The notes under the pieces were generated by a model. The model saw only the letters and a program-made list of their open reading frames with translations, was not told the DNA's origin and did not search any database. DNA of 64,000 nucleotides from Mucilaginibacter boryungensis (GTDB lineage Bacteria; Bacteroidota; Bacteroidia; Sphingobacteriales; Sphingobacteriaceae): assembly GCF_015221995.1 (NCBI RefSeq), contig NZ_JADFFM010000001.1, positions 682,001 to 746,000 of the forward strand, given 5' to 3'. Position numbers and translations under genes: made by a program. Below, in pieces: positions 44,739-52,742 of this stretch; the first letter of the stretch is position 1; the number at the start of each line of letters is the position of its first letter.

Positions 44739-45505
44739 CAGAGGTCTTTCTTTTTAAATATGCGTAAGGCCAGCCCCAGGGGCAAAATGATCCAGACCAG
44801 CTGCATAAACAGTGAAAATGCGATGCCGTAACCGCTACCAAAGAACTGCTGGTACAGTGCACCCGTATAACCCATCAGGGCTGAGATATCCAGTTGCAGC
44901 AGGATCAATATCCGGGCCAGATCAATGGGGTTCAGAGCGGTAAGCACGATCATTGCTTTTTCCAGCGGATAATCGGCAAAGGTATAAAGGAACAGCAGTA
45001 CAAGGCCGTCAAAGATAATGGAGAAGTAAAACCAAATCATGAGCGCCAGGCCAATGCCTTTGGCTTTGTCGCGGGTGATCACCGAGGTAAAAAAGGCCAA
45101 CGACAGGAAACTCAGGGTCAGCAAGCAGCCGGAAAGCATCAGTGTCAGGCCCGTTGCGTTGAAGGCGAACAGGCCGACCGGGATACAGACGCCGATGATA
45201 AAAGCCAGCAGTACCGCGCTGCTGATGCCGATAAACTTACCCAGCAGGATATTGCGGCGGCTGATCGGTTGGGCTACCAGCATCTCGGTAAATTCTGCCG
45301 CGTTAAAATAATAGGTGGTGGCATAAACGACACTCACCAGCGGAACGATGATCAGGATCACCGTGGTAATGCTTACCAGGCCTTTGGTCACATCCGCATC
45401 AGAGATGAAGATGGTCAGGCTGATCGCCAGCAATAATAAAGTATAGGCCAGCAGCACTTTACTGCGGATAATATCCAGGAGGATATATTTAGCGATCTTT
45501 AGCAT
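44738..45505 (-). CDS. nosY: NosY-type ABC-2 permease
   Basis: 255 residues with six hydrophobic segments, the ABC-2 permease type. NosY with NosF forms the transporter that works with periplasmic NosD to mature the Cu-S (CuZ) centre of nitrous oxide reductase. Gene order D-F-Y is canonical. It overlaps the end of nosF by 7 bp. Confidence 0.92.
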   Translation of the reverse strand: MLKIAKYILLDIIRSKVLLAYTLLLLAISLTIFISDADVTKGLVSITTVILIIVPLVSVVYATTYYFNAAEFTEMLVAQPISRRNILLGKFIGISSAVLLAFIIGVCIPVGLFAFNATGLTLMLSGCLLTLSFLSLAFFTSVITRDKAKGIGLALMIWFYFSIIFDGLVLLFLYTFADYPLEKAMIVLTALNPIDLARILILLQLDISALMGYTGALYQQFFGSGYGIAFSLFMQLVWIILPLGLALRIFKKKDL

Positions 45506-46215
45506 GGCGTCGTACTTAAAAGCCTAGTCAAAGCCCGGCTGAGTTTTTGTTCACCGGTCTCCGCTTTCAGGTCCGGCAGTGTTTTATAAAATTCGATCCG
45601 CCCCTCAAACAGATAAAGGATATGATCGGAGATCTCGTCCGCCTCGCTCAGGATATGAGAGGTGACCAATACCAGTTTCCCTTTGGCCCTTTCAGCCAGT
45701 ATCTTTTCTTTCAGCGCTTCGGCGGCAAGGGGGTCCAGCCCGGCCGATGGTTCGTCTAAAATGAGCACATCCGGGCTGAACATGAATGCCAGCGCAGCAC
45801 TTACTTTCTGCAAGGTGCCGCCGGATAAGGTGCGCATGGTTTTCTGATACATGCTTTCCAGCCGGAAGGTTTTTAACAGGTCCGTATCGGATGCCTCCTG
45901 CTGCCGGATATCCACCACCATTTTAAAGAGCTGGCCAATCTGCATATTATCGGGATAATGCCCTATCTGCGGCATATAGCCAATATAACTTTTGTAGTCA
46001 AAGGTATTCAGCACAGGGCGCCCTTTAAACAGGATATTCCCACTGTCGGGGATGACCATGCCCAGGATAGACTTTATCAGCGTGGTTTTACCCGAGGCGT
46101 TAGGCCCAAGGATGGACACTACGCCGCCGGCCTCAAAGCCACAGCTGACATTCTTCAGCACCTCCAGGCGGCTAAATGATTTTTTCAGTCCTTCGACCGC
46201 TATGATCTTTTCCAT
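45499..46215 (-). CDS. nosF: NosF-type ABC transporter ATPase
   Basis: 238 residues. Walker A GPNASGKTTLIKS near residue 37, signature LSGGTLQKVSAALAF near 130 and Walker B VLILDEPSAGLDP near 150; all catalytic residues present. Energises NosFY-D maturation of NosZ. Overlaps the 3' end of nosD by 16 bp. Confidence 0.94.
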   Translation of the reverse strand: MEKIIAVEGLKKSFSRLEVLKNVSCGFEAGGVVSILGPNASGKTTLIKSILGMVIPDSGNILFKGRPVLNTFDYKSYIGYMPQIGHYPDNMQIGQLFKMVVDIRQQEASDTDLLKTFRLESMYQKTMRTLSGGTLQKVSAALAFMFSPDVLILDEPSAGLDPLAAEALKEKILAERAKGKLVLVTSHILSEADEISDHILYLFEGRIEFYKTLPDLKAETGEQKLSRALTRLLSTTPC

Positions 46216-47432
46216 GGTTTTATTCTTGGTTTTTCGTCTTTTACAGATTCCGGCGTGATAGAGGGGATCGCCCTTTCTACTTTATCGATCAGGTTAACGA
46301 TAAAGCTGCGCATCAGCATCACGCTTTGCGGGTTCTGTTCAATGATCTGGGCATACATGCTTATGGGGCGGTACGGGACATCGCCGGTTCCATTCTTATC
46401 CAGATCGTAGCCTTCGTATTTGTCCCAGTAGTTATCACTAAAATAGATCTCTTTGAGTGTGCCATTGGTGGTCACATCAAAAGAGTTCCCAGTGTAGTTG
46501 TTTCGGGTAAAATAATTTTTATTGCAGCTGGCTAACACACGCATAGCCCAGCCATTAGAGATAAAATCGTTACGGGTGACCGTGATGCGGTCAGAATTCT
46601 CCATATAAATACCGGTCGTATTCCGAATAAAGTGGTTGCCTTCGATGCGGGCATCGGTGATCTCTTTGAGCAGGACGCCGTAGATGGTACTGCCCCAGTT
46701 CTCTATAAACGTATTATTCAGCATGGCAATGCGCCGTGTGTACATGACCGATACGCCTGAACCATTATTTCTAAAAGTATTATGGCGGTAAGTATCATCA
46801 TCAGAAAACATAAAGTGCAGACCGTAACGGATGTTTTTTTCACTCAGATTGTCTTCGATCAGGCATTTTTTAGCAAATTCAAAATAAATGCCGTCGCGGT
46901 GCCGGGTGATATGGTTCCCGCGGATCAACACCTCTTTGCATTTCCACAAATGAATCCCATTCCCTGAGTTTTCGATGTCGTTCGAACCGCTGATCTGGTT
47001 GCTCAATACCTGGATATGGCGGCAGTTGGAAAGGTAGATCCCAAAAAAGTTATTACGCAGAATGTTATTGCTGAGCGTCACATTTTCAGCGTTACTAACC
47101 CGGATGGCGGCAAAATCACGCATGGATCCTGTTTTAGTATTCACAACTACAAAGCCGTCCAGTTTTACATGGCCGGCGGTGATCGTCAGTACCTCTTCAC
47201 GAAAGCGCGCATCCAGCATCGGCTGCCCTTCACCTATAATGGTGAGTGATTTATCAACAAGGGTATTCAGCGAGGTATAGGTGCCTTTTTTTACGCGGAT
47301 CGTATCGCCGTTGGCAGCCAGTATCACTGCCTGCCGCAGGTTGTTGACCGATGTACCCGGTGCAACAACGATGGTCCGACCGGTGGTAGCTAGCGGTATG
47401 CAAAAAAACAGGAGATTGAGCAGGCCTTTCAT
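46200..47432 (-). CDS. nosD: NosD copper-centre maturation protein
   Basis: 410 residues. Signal peptide followed by a right-handed parallel beta-helix made of PbH1/CASH repeats (ENVTLSNNILRNNFFGIYLSNCRHIQVLSNQISGSND, GNHITRHRDGIYFEFAKKCLIEDN, GLHFMFSDDDTYRHNTFRNNGSGVSVMYTRRI). The FGIYLSN and GLHFMFS blocks are typical of NosD. Acts in the periplasm with NosFY. Shares one base with the nosL stop (TAATG). Confidence 0.94.
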   Translation of the reverse strand: MKGLLNLLFFCIPLATTGRTIVVAPGTSVNNLRQAVILAANGDTIRVKKGTYTSLNTLVDKSLTIIGEGQPMLDARFREEVLTITAGHVKLDGFVVVNTKTGSMRDFAAIRVSNAENVTLSNNILRNNFFGIYLSNCRHIQVLSNQISGSNDIENSGNGIHLWKCKEVLIRGNHITRHRDGIYFEFAKKCLIEDNLSEKNIRYGLHFMFSDDDTYRHNTFRNNGSGVSVMYTRRIAMLNNTFIENWGSTIYGVLLKEITDARIEGNHFIRNTTGIYMENSDRITVTRNDFISNGWAMRVLASCNKNYFTRNNYTGNSFDVTTNGTLKEIYFSDNYWDKYEGYDLDKNGTGDVPYRPISMYAQIIEQNPQSVMLMRSFIVNLIDKVERAIPSITPESVKDEKPRIKPWKRS

Positions 47433-47872
47433 TAACGATCTTGTTTTAATAAAGTTGGCCAGTCCATGATATTTGCTTTCGGATCGTGCTTTGCATTTTC
47501 CGCACTGCCGCGTTTTGAAAAAGCAGCCAGGTTCCCGCCCATTGGAGAGGCAAGATCCGCTTCATGCAGGAACCAGGCCTTGCGTGCATCCTGGAAAGCA
47601 CCAGGGTGTTCATAATCCTGGATCAGGAAGCTGCTTCCGGCGTCAGTGGCCAGCGCGGGGTTCTCTTTCAGAAATGCTGTCAGACATTCGATCGCATCGA
47701 ACTTATATACTTTACCCCGTGCAGTTACCAGTTCATTGGCGAAGCGCTTGTCCATAATGGTCATTTTGCAATGGGCACAGGCTTCCTTACCATAATTGAT
47801 GGGTTCAGGGCCGGAACTGCAGGCAGCAAGCAAGCCGATGCATAGTAACAAAATCAATGTGTTCAATTTCAT
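47432..47872 (-). CDS. nosL: NosL copper chaperone lipoprotein
   Basis: 146 residues. Lipoprotein signal with lipobox LLAAC near residue 18, then the NosL copper-binding motif ACAHCKMTIMDKRFANELV and YKFDAIECLTAFL. Delivers Cu(I) for NosZ assembly. ATGA overlap with the preceding membrane-protein gene. Confidence 0.94.
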   Translation of the reverse strand: MKLNTLILLLCIGLLAACSSGPEPINYGKEACAHCKMTIMDKRFANELVTARGKVYKFDAIECLTAFLKENPALATDAGSSFLIQDYEHPGAFQDARKAWFLHEADLASPMGGNLAAFSKRGSAENAKHDPKANIMDWPTLLKQDR

Positions 47873-48444
47873 TTTGTATGATTTGATGAGCGTCTCGGAG
47901 GATAAAAAATTGCAATGGCTACCAGTACGCCACCCAGGCCCACCAATAACCCTCCGGTATCCGGCAGGGAGCCAGCGGTAAAATTCAGGAGTTGTTTATA
48001 GCCGAACAGTGGCGGCTGATAATTCATACCCTCAACTTTGATGGCGGCATGCGGATTAAGTTTGTGGCCGTAATTATATTCCCACATATAAAAGTCGCCG
48101 AAGCCGACAATAGCGAACAGGCAAAGCCCTGCAAACCAGACAATCAAAAGGCGACGGCTTTTTAAGACCGCAGCCAGTAACCCTACAAAAGTCAAAGCGC
48201 CAAAAACATAAGGCAGAATCTTGAATTCTTTAAAGTCGTCTACTGAAATGAACTTCATCCCGATATAATGGTTAAGGCCATTAATCTGATCGATATTACC
48301 GGTCAACCCGTTCAGCCAAATCTTCATTTCCAGTCCTTCGGGGTATTGCGGCGCCTCTAACCCGATGTGCCAGAGGGGCAAAAAATAGGCAGTCAACATC
48401 AGTAAACAGCTGATGAAGATCAACGTTCTTGTAAAAGTTTTCAT
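47869..48444 (-). CDS. Four-TM membrane protein of the nos operon
   Basis: 191 residues with four hydrophobic segments (TLIFISCLLMLTAYFLPLW near 10; ILPYVFGALTFVGLLAAVL near 80; LLIVWFAGLCLFAIVGFGDFYMWEYNYGHKLNPHAAIKV near 110; GGLLVGLGGVLVAIAIFYPP at the end). A conserved-looking YGHKLNPHAA follows the third segment and could be a metal or heme site. Located between nosZ and nosL, where clade II clusters often carry a polytopic protein (NosB in some species); homology to NosB was not established here. The ATG at 48444 gives a proper first TM; an earlier start would add 20 unlikely residues. Confidence 0.7.
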   Translation of the reverse strand: MKTFTRTLIFISCLLMLTAYFLPLWHIGLEAPQYPEGLEMKIWLNGLTGNIDQINGLNHYIGMKFISVDDFKEFKILPYVFGALTFVGLLAAVLKSRRLLIVWFAGLCLFAIVGFGDFYMWEYNYGHKLNPHAAIKVEGMNYQPPLFGYKQLLNFTAGSLPDTGGLLVGLGGVLVAIAIFYPPRRSSNHTK

Positions 48445-48504
48445 GATCTTGGAATTAGCATAAGCGTGTAGCCCTGGAACCGGGCTACACGCTATGATCG
48501 GCAT

Positions 48505-50487
48505 TTATTGGGTTACCGGGTTAACCCCGATAGAAAATTTGATAGGCACATTAGAGCCTGCAGGAGATACCCGGAAATAACCCTGCATTTCCTGGTGCAG
48601 CGCAGAGCAGAAGTCAGTACAGTAGAATGGAACAATACCTTGCTGATAAGGGTTCCATTTCAGGGTTGTCGTTTCACCCGGCATGATCAGCAATTCCGCA
48701 TTATTGGCGCCTTTAATTGCAAAGCCATGCGGTACATCCCAATCCTGCTCCAGGTTGGTCACGTGGATATATACCTCGTCACCTACTTTGATCCCTTCAA
48801 TATTATCCGGAGCCAGGTGTGAACGCATAGCAGTCATGTAAACATCAACTCGTTTGCCGTTCCGCACTACTTTGGTTTCTTTCTCTGATTTTACAGCATA
48901 TGGATTTGTGTTCTCAGCCAGTTTAAAGAATTTTACCTGGTTCTTTACGATCTTTTCAGCCGGGATAGACTGTGCATAATGCGGTTCACCGATGGTCGGG
49001 AAATCCAGCAACAGTTTCATTTTATTGCCTGAAATATCAAACAACTGAGCTGCCTGGCATAATTCCGGACCAGTCGGCAGGTAACGGTCTTTAGTAATCT
49101 TATCCATTACGATGACATATTTACCATACGGTTTTTTAGAATCGCCACCAGGAATAGACAGGTGGCCAGGCGAGTAAAATGCCGGTGAACGGTCGATGAT
49201 CTCCAGGTTATCTACTTTCCATTTTACCACTTCGGATGAAACGAACATGGTGGTATAGGCGAAACCTTTATCATCGAATTCGGTGTGTAACGGACCTAAG
49301 CCGGGTTTTTTCACTTCGCCGCGCAACACTGCTTCATATTTTAAAACCGGCAGCGCGCCGTCGATAGTACCGTCATATTGTTTCTTATCGATGGCGTCCA
49401 GCATCTTTTTGTAAGAGAATACTGGGATTACAGCGGCCAGTTTACCACTGGCAACAATACTTTCGCCATCCGGGCTTACGTCTACACCGTGTGGTGATTT
49501 CGGACATGGCATGTAATAAACTAACCCTGGAAATTTGGTCACATCCAGTGTTTGAGTTTCATTCTCCATAACAGAGGTTGCCGAATGTGTTTTTTCGTTA
49601 TAAACGTTATGCGCATACTTAGCAGGCGTTTTTGTGCCTTTACCCTGTGCTATCAGTTCTTCCGCTTTCTTCCAGTTAATGGCCATCACAAAATCCTTGT
49701 CGCGCTGGCTGGCGTTTACTTCCAGCAGGGTATGTGCCTGTTCTGTATTATAACAGGTAAAGAACATCCAGTCATGTGACGGACCTTTGCCTGCGTGGGC
49801 CAGGTCATAATTAAAGGGCGGCACAATCAGTTGGAAAGCCAATTTCATCGCACCACTTTCCTTATCAACTTTCACGAAAGAGACCGCACCTTTAAAGTTT
49901 TTTTTATAGCTATCAATTGGCACATCACCGGCAGCATTATCAAGCGGCTCGCTGAAGCGGGTATTGCCCACTACATACTCGGTATTTTCCGTGCAGAATG
50001 GCGAAGCGTGGTTACCACCAATATTGGGCAATTCCAGGATTTCGTCTGTTTTAAAGGTTGAAAGATTGATACGCGCGATACGTGGAGTATTGTTACCATT
50101 GATGAACAGCCAGCGGCCATCATCTTCGCCATTGGTTTTAGATAGTTCGGGGTGGTGGGAGTCATCCCATGCAACAAAACCGTGTGAGGTATTCAGCATC
50201 GGCTTGGTCTCTTCGGAATAGCCCCAGCCATTTTCAGGGTTCTGTGAAAATACGGGGATCACTTTTAATAAACGCCCTGAAGGTATCCCATAGGCAGCTA
50301 CCTGCCCGCTGAACCCACCAGACATAAAGGTGTAGACCTCGTCATACTTACCTGGCGCTACATAAACTTTTTTTGCGGCGTCGGCATCCGTGTTGGCACC
50401 GCCTTGTCCCGGTTTACAGCCAGTCAGTGCACTGCCCGCCAGGAACGCGGCGGCGGGAAGTATTAATTTATAATTTAATATTTTCAT
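48505..50487 (-). CDS. nosZ: Nitrous-oxide reductase, clade II type
   Basis: 660 residues. Reduces N2O to N2 in the periplasm with the CuZ and CuA centres. Lipoprotein-type Sec signal (LAGSALTGC near residue 23) rather than a twin-arginine signal, a mark of clade II NosZ. Propeller region has CuZ His motifs including WDDSHHPELS near residue 108, GNHASPF and SPHGVDVSP. The C-terminal cupredoxin has the complete CuA set C-x3-C-x3-H-x2-M in VPFYCTDFCSALHQEMQGYF near residue 628. Follows the cytochrome gene by 18 bp and begins the maturation genes; no nosR or nosX. Confidence 0.97.
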   Translation of the reverse strand: MKILNYKLILPAAAFLAGSALTGCKPGQGGANTDADAAKKVYVAPGKYDEVYTFMSGGFSGQVAAYGIPSGRLLKVIPVFSQNPENGWGYSEETKPMLNTSHGFVAWDDSHHPELSKTNGEDDGRWLFINGNNTPRIARINLSTFKTDEILELPNIGGNHASPFCTENTEYVVGNTRFSEPLDNAAGDVPIDSYKKNFKGAVSFVKVDKESGAMKLAFQLIVPPFNYDLAHAGKGPSHDWMFFTCYNTEQAHTLLEVNASQRDKDFVMAINWKKAEELIAQGKGTKTPAKYAHNVYNEKTHSATSVMENETQTLDVTKFPGLVYYMPCPKSPHGVDVSPDGESIVASGKLAAVIPVFSYKKMLDAIDKKQYDGTIDGALPVLKYEAVLRGEVKKPGLGPLHTEFDDKGFAYTTMFVSSEVVKWKVDNLEIIDRSPAFYSPGHLSIPGGDSKKPYGKYVIVMDKITKDRYLPTGPELCQAAQLFDISGNKMKLLLDFPTIGEPHYAQSIPAEKIVKNQVKFFKLAENTNPYAVKSEKETKVVRNGKRVDVYMTAMRSHLAPDNIEGIKVGDEVYIHVTNLEQDWDVPHGFAIKGANNAELLIMPGETTTLKWNPYQQGIVPFYCTDFCSALHQEMQGYFRVSPAGSNVPIKFSIGVNPVTQ

Positions 50488-50505
50488 GATTGTGTAAGCG
50501 TTTTT

Positions 50506-51003
50506 TTATTTACTATCAATTTGTCTGAAGTATTCCAGTAGCTGACGGGTTTGTTCATCACTGACATCCTGGAAGGTCATTTGAGTAAGGTGTTTAGCCA
50601 GCAAAGCTTTTCCAACAGGATCTTTGGCTTCCATTTCCACAGGGTTGGTAATTTGGTTCATGATCCATTCAGGGGTACGGCGCTTGGTTACCCCAAGCAG
50701 GCCCGGACCCACAACCTTCTGGTCGGTCACTTTATGGCAGGCAGAACATTTTGCGGTAAATACAGCCTCGCCTTTAGCCGCCATAGCAGGGTCGAGTGCG
50801 GCCAGCTTAACATCGGTAAACTTACCAATACCTTTACTATCACTTTTGGCTTCCGGATCAACGTCCGCGCTTGGGGCGGTCGTATTGGGCGCCGCTGCAG
50901 TAGTAGTTGAGTCGTCAGACCCACCGTTAGATTGTCCGCAAGCAAATAAAAGGGTCATTCCGGCCAGGATAGCAGCGAGAAATAAGGTTTTTTGCGTTTT
51001 CAT
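50506..51003 (-). CDS. Monoheme c-type cytochrome lipoprotein, probable NosZ electron donor
   Basis: 165 residues. Lipobox LLFAC near residue 21, a Ser/Thr/Ala-rich linker, then one class I cytochrome c domain with CSACHK near residue 86, GPGLLGVTKRRTPEWI and candidate Met ligand in HLTQMTFQD near residue 142. First gene of the nos operon, 18 bp before nosZ, so it likely passes electrons to CuA. A Crp/Fnr-type box and a second palindrome lie in the 140-bp upstream region. Confidence 0.9.
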   Translation of the reverse strand: MKTQKTLFLAAILAGMTLLFACGQSNGGSDDSTTTAAAPNTTAPSADVDPEAKSDSKGIGKFTDVKLAALDPAMAAKGEAVFTAKCSACHKVTDQKVVGPGLLGVTKRRTPEWIMNQITNPVEMEAKDPVGKALLAKHLTQMTFQDVSDEQTRQLLEYFRQIDSK

Positions 51004-51076
51004 TTTTGTAATTATTTTATGGGTTAAAACTATTGGTAAGTGTTAGGGTACCACATGATCATCCTCAGTTAAAAAG

Positions 51077-51090
51077 ATGATTTACATCAT
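51077..51090. promoter_or_regulatory. Crp/Fnr-type box upstream of cytochrome c-nosZ
   Basis: ATGAT-TTAC-ATCAT, a perfect palindrome containing TGAT-N4-ATCA. Centre 51083.5, about 80 bp upstream of the cytochrome start codon. Its neighbour palindrome (51106-51127) is centred exactly 33 bp away. Confidence 0.7.
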
Positions 51091-51105
51091 GTTTTGATGT
51101 TGGAA

Positions 51106-51127
51106 TAAAAGATGTTTATATCTTTTA
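51106..51127. promoter_or_regulatory. TAAAAGA-N8-TCTTTTA palindrome (candidate Rrf2 operator), copy 1
   Basis: 22-bp element, arms TAAAAGAT / ATCTTTTA. The same 7-bp arms with the same 8-bp spacing occur at 52580-52601 upstream of ric. It overlaps the region just downstream of the rrf2 stop codon. Confidence 0.6.
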
Positions 51128-51142
51128 CTATTTCAAATTTTT

Positions 51143-51571
51143 TTATTTTAAGAAATATCCGCCCGTGCCAAACTCTGCGACAAGTTCGGTGACCGGCTTT
51201 TTAGAGAATTCCGTCAGTAACATTTCCCGGATGGGTTTCACCTGCTCATGCATTGGGCAGGGCTGTGTTTCTGAACATCTTTCGAGCCCGAGTACACAGG
51301 CACTGAATAAACCATTGCCGTCGATAGCGCGGATGATGTCAACCAGGAACAGTTGGCTGCCATTTTCAAGATAAAAACCACCAGTTGGGCCTTTGGCCGA
51401 GGTGAGCAACTTTTTTCGAACGAGGGTTTGAAGGATCTTACCGGTGAAATGCATGGGCGACCCGATCGCCTCGGCGACCTCAATGATGCCCACTTTTTCG
51501 CCACGACCGCTTTTTAAAGCGATGTACACCGTGGCGCGGATAGCATATTCACATGACTTGGATAATATCAT
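51143..51571 (-). CDS. Rrf2-family regulator, NsrR-like
   Basis: 142 residues. Winged helix-turn-helix at the N-terminus (SKSCEYAIRATVYIAL; GSPMHFTGKILQTLVRKKLLTSAKGPTGGFYL) and three cysteines in CVLGLERCSETQPC near residue 92 (C-x6-C-x5-C), close to the C-x5-C-x5/7-C pattern by which NsrR and IscR hold an Fe-S cluster. This suggests a nitric-oxide or Fe-S-status sensor that represses the island promoters. Lies 38 bp downstream of ric on the same strand, so the two are probably co-transcribed. Confidence 0.9.
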   Translation of the reverse strand: MILSKSCEYAIRATVYIALKSGRGEKVGIIEVAEAIGSPMHFTGKILQTLVRKKLLTSAKGPTGGFYLENGSQLFLVDIIRAIDGNGLFSACVLGLERCSETQPCPMHEQVKPIREMLLTEFSKKPVTELVAEFGTGGYFLK

Positions 51572-51609
51572 TTCCTTTTAAGTGTTACAAACCTATCAAT
51601 TACCAAGCA

Positions 51610-52560
51610 TTATGACAATTCCTTTTCCAACTGGATAGCTTTCGGGAAAAGGATATTGCTTTCCAGGTGCACATGGCGGTACAGGTCGTTCTCATATTCC
51701 TCCAGCTTTTTAAAAAGTATGGTGTAGGAACTGCAGGCATCCGCTGGTAAGGTATAATTACCGGTAATCTCCCGGATGGTTTCAAAGTCGCCCCCAACCT
51801 GTTCATGTTCCGAATCCATTACCTGGATAGGCACTGTTATCTTTCCAAAGTTTGCAGCCGGCAGCAGGCCACCGGAATTATAGACATGGGCCAGTTCCTT
51901 TATAAAAGGGAACAAGATCTTTTCTTCCTTAACCATATGGAGTGTCAGATCGTTGCCGATCTTTTCGAAAAGTTGAGCAACACGTACCAATTCGGGATGG
52001 CGATCGCCATGAACACGGGCTACCTTTTGAGCAATTTCCATGATAAACTGAGTATTATCCCGCACATAACGGTGGTGCGTGTTAATAATGTAATCACTTA
52101 AAAAACCGATATCCCAGTTCTGGAAATCGTTTTCGCTATTGGCGGCTTCACCTTTCACAGCTTCCAGTTGGCGTTCAACCTCTGCAGGATCGATCCCCTT
52201 TTTCTCACAAACTTCCGCTATCGTTTTTTTTCCGCCGCAACAAAAATCAATGCCCATGTTTTTAAATATCTGTGCCTTCCGATAATCTTTGGCCACAATT
52301 TGACCTATGGTTTCCGCATTTTCGGCCTCGGATCTTTTAGCAATTTTTACCTGCCAAACTTCAGGGCCACTTTCAAGGTATTCCCAGTTAAATACTTGTC
52401 CCCTTTCGGCCAGTAATTGGTAATAAAGCGGTTTGGGATCATGGTCGTTGTGAATAATGAAGGCTTCGCCACCGATGAGCGAATCGAATTTGTCAAAGAT
52501 CGTTGGGTGTTTAAAGCGGGGCTCTATCACCGTCACGTCCAGAATGTCTAATACTTCCAT
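51610..52560 (-). CDS. ric: Iron-sulfur cluster repair di-iron protein (RIC/YtfE/ScdA type) with N-terminal DUF2249
   Basis: 316 residues, longer than the usual ~220-240. Residues ~1-75 are a DUF2249 domain (LDILDVTVIEPRFKHPTIFDKF...VFNWEYLESGPEVWQV). Then a ScdA_N domain with the IDFCCGGKKT motif near residue 105, then a hemerythrin-like di-iron domain with His ligands in NTHHRYVRDN, HGDRHPEL, LTLHMVKEEKILFPF, DSEHEQVGGD and HVHLESNILFPKA. RIC proteins repair Fe-S clusters damaged by NO. First gene before rrf2. Confidence 0.94.
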   Translation of the reverse strand: MEVLDILDVTVIEPRFKHPTIFDKFDSLIGGEAFIIHNDHDPKPLYYQLLAERGQVFNWEYLESGPEVWQVKIAKRSEAENAETIGQIVAKDYRKAQIFKNMGIDFCCGGKKTIAEVCEKKGIDPAEVERQLEAVKGEAANSENDFQNWDIGFLSDYIINTHHRYVRDNTQFIMEIAQKVARVHGDRHPELVRVAQLFEKIGNDLTLHMVKEEKILFPFIKELAHVYNSGGLLPAANFGKITVPIQVMDSEHEQVGGDFETIREITGNYTLPADACSSYTILFKKLEEYENDLYRHVHLESNILFPKAIQLEKELS

Positions 52561-52579
52561 TTTAATATGTTTTAATTAA

Positions 52580-52601
52580 TAAAAGACAAACATATCTTTT
52601 A
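52580..52601. promoter_or_regulatory. TAAAAGA-N8-TCTTTTA palindrome at the ric promoter, copy 2
   Basis: 22 bp; the 8-bp centre, read on the minus strand, is TATGTTTG, a perfect TAnnTTTG -7 element (52587-52594). A protein binding here would block RNA polymerase, so it looks like a repressor operator. It ends 20 bp before the ric start codon. Confidence 0.65.
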
Positions 52602-52616
52602 TTAGATAAGCGAAAA

Positions 52617-52630
52617 ATGATGTGTATCAC
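52617..52630. promoter_or_regulatory. Crp/Fnr-type box at the ric promoter
   Basis: ATGAT-GTGT-ATCAC, with TGAT-N4-ATCA at its core. Centre 52623.5. With a start site expected 6-8 bp after the -7 element, the box sits at about -41 to -42, the class II activator position for FNR proteins. Confidence 0.7.
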
Positions 52631-52742
52631 AATATTAAATAGATCATAACATAAAAGGTGTTGCCGGGTAACGCTTTTGAAGGAGTTCATTACCTAAGTC
52701 TCTTTCGAAATACTGCAATCCGTGAAGATCAAGCGACTTTCT

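Noticed and set aside
44894..45436. 180-codon plus-strand frame opposite nosY
   Set aside because: Gln/Lys/Asp-rich antisense translation of a hydrophobic gene; no domain or start context.
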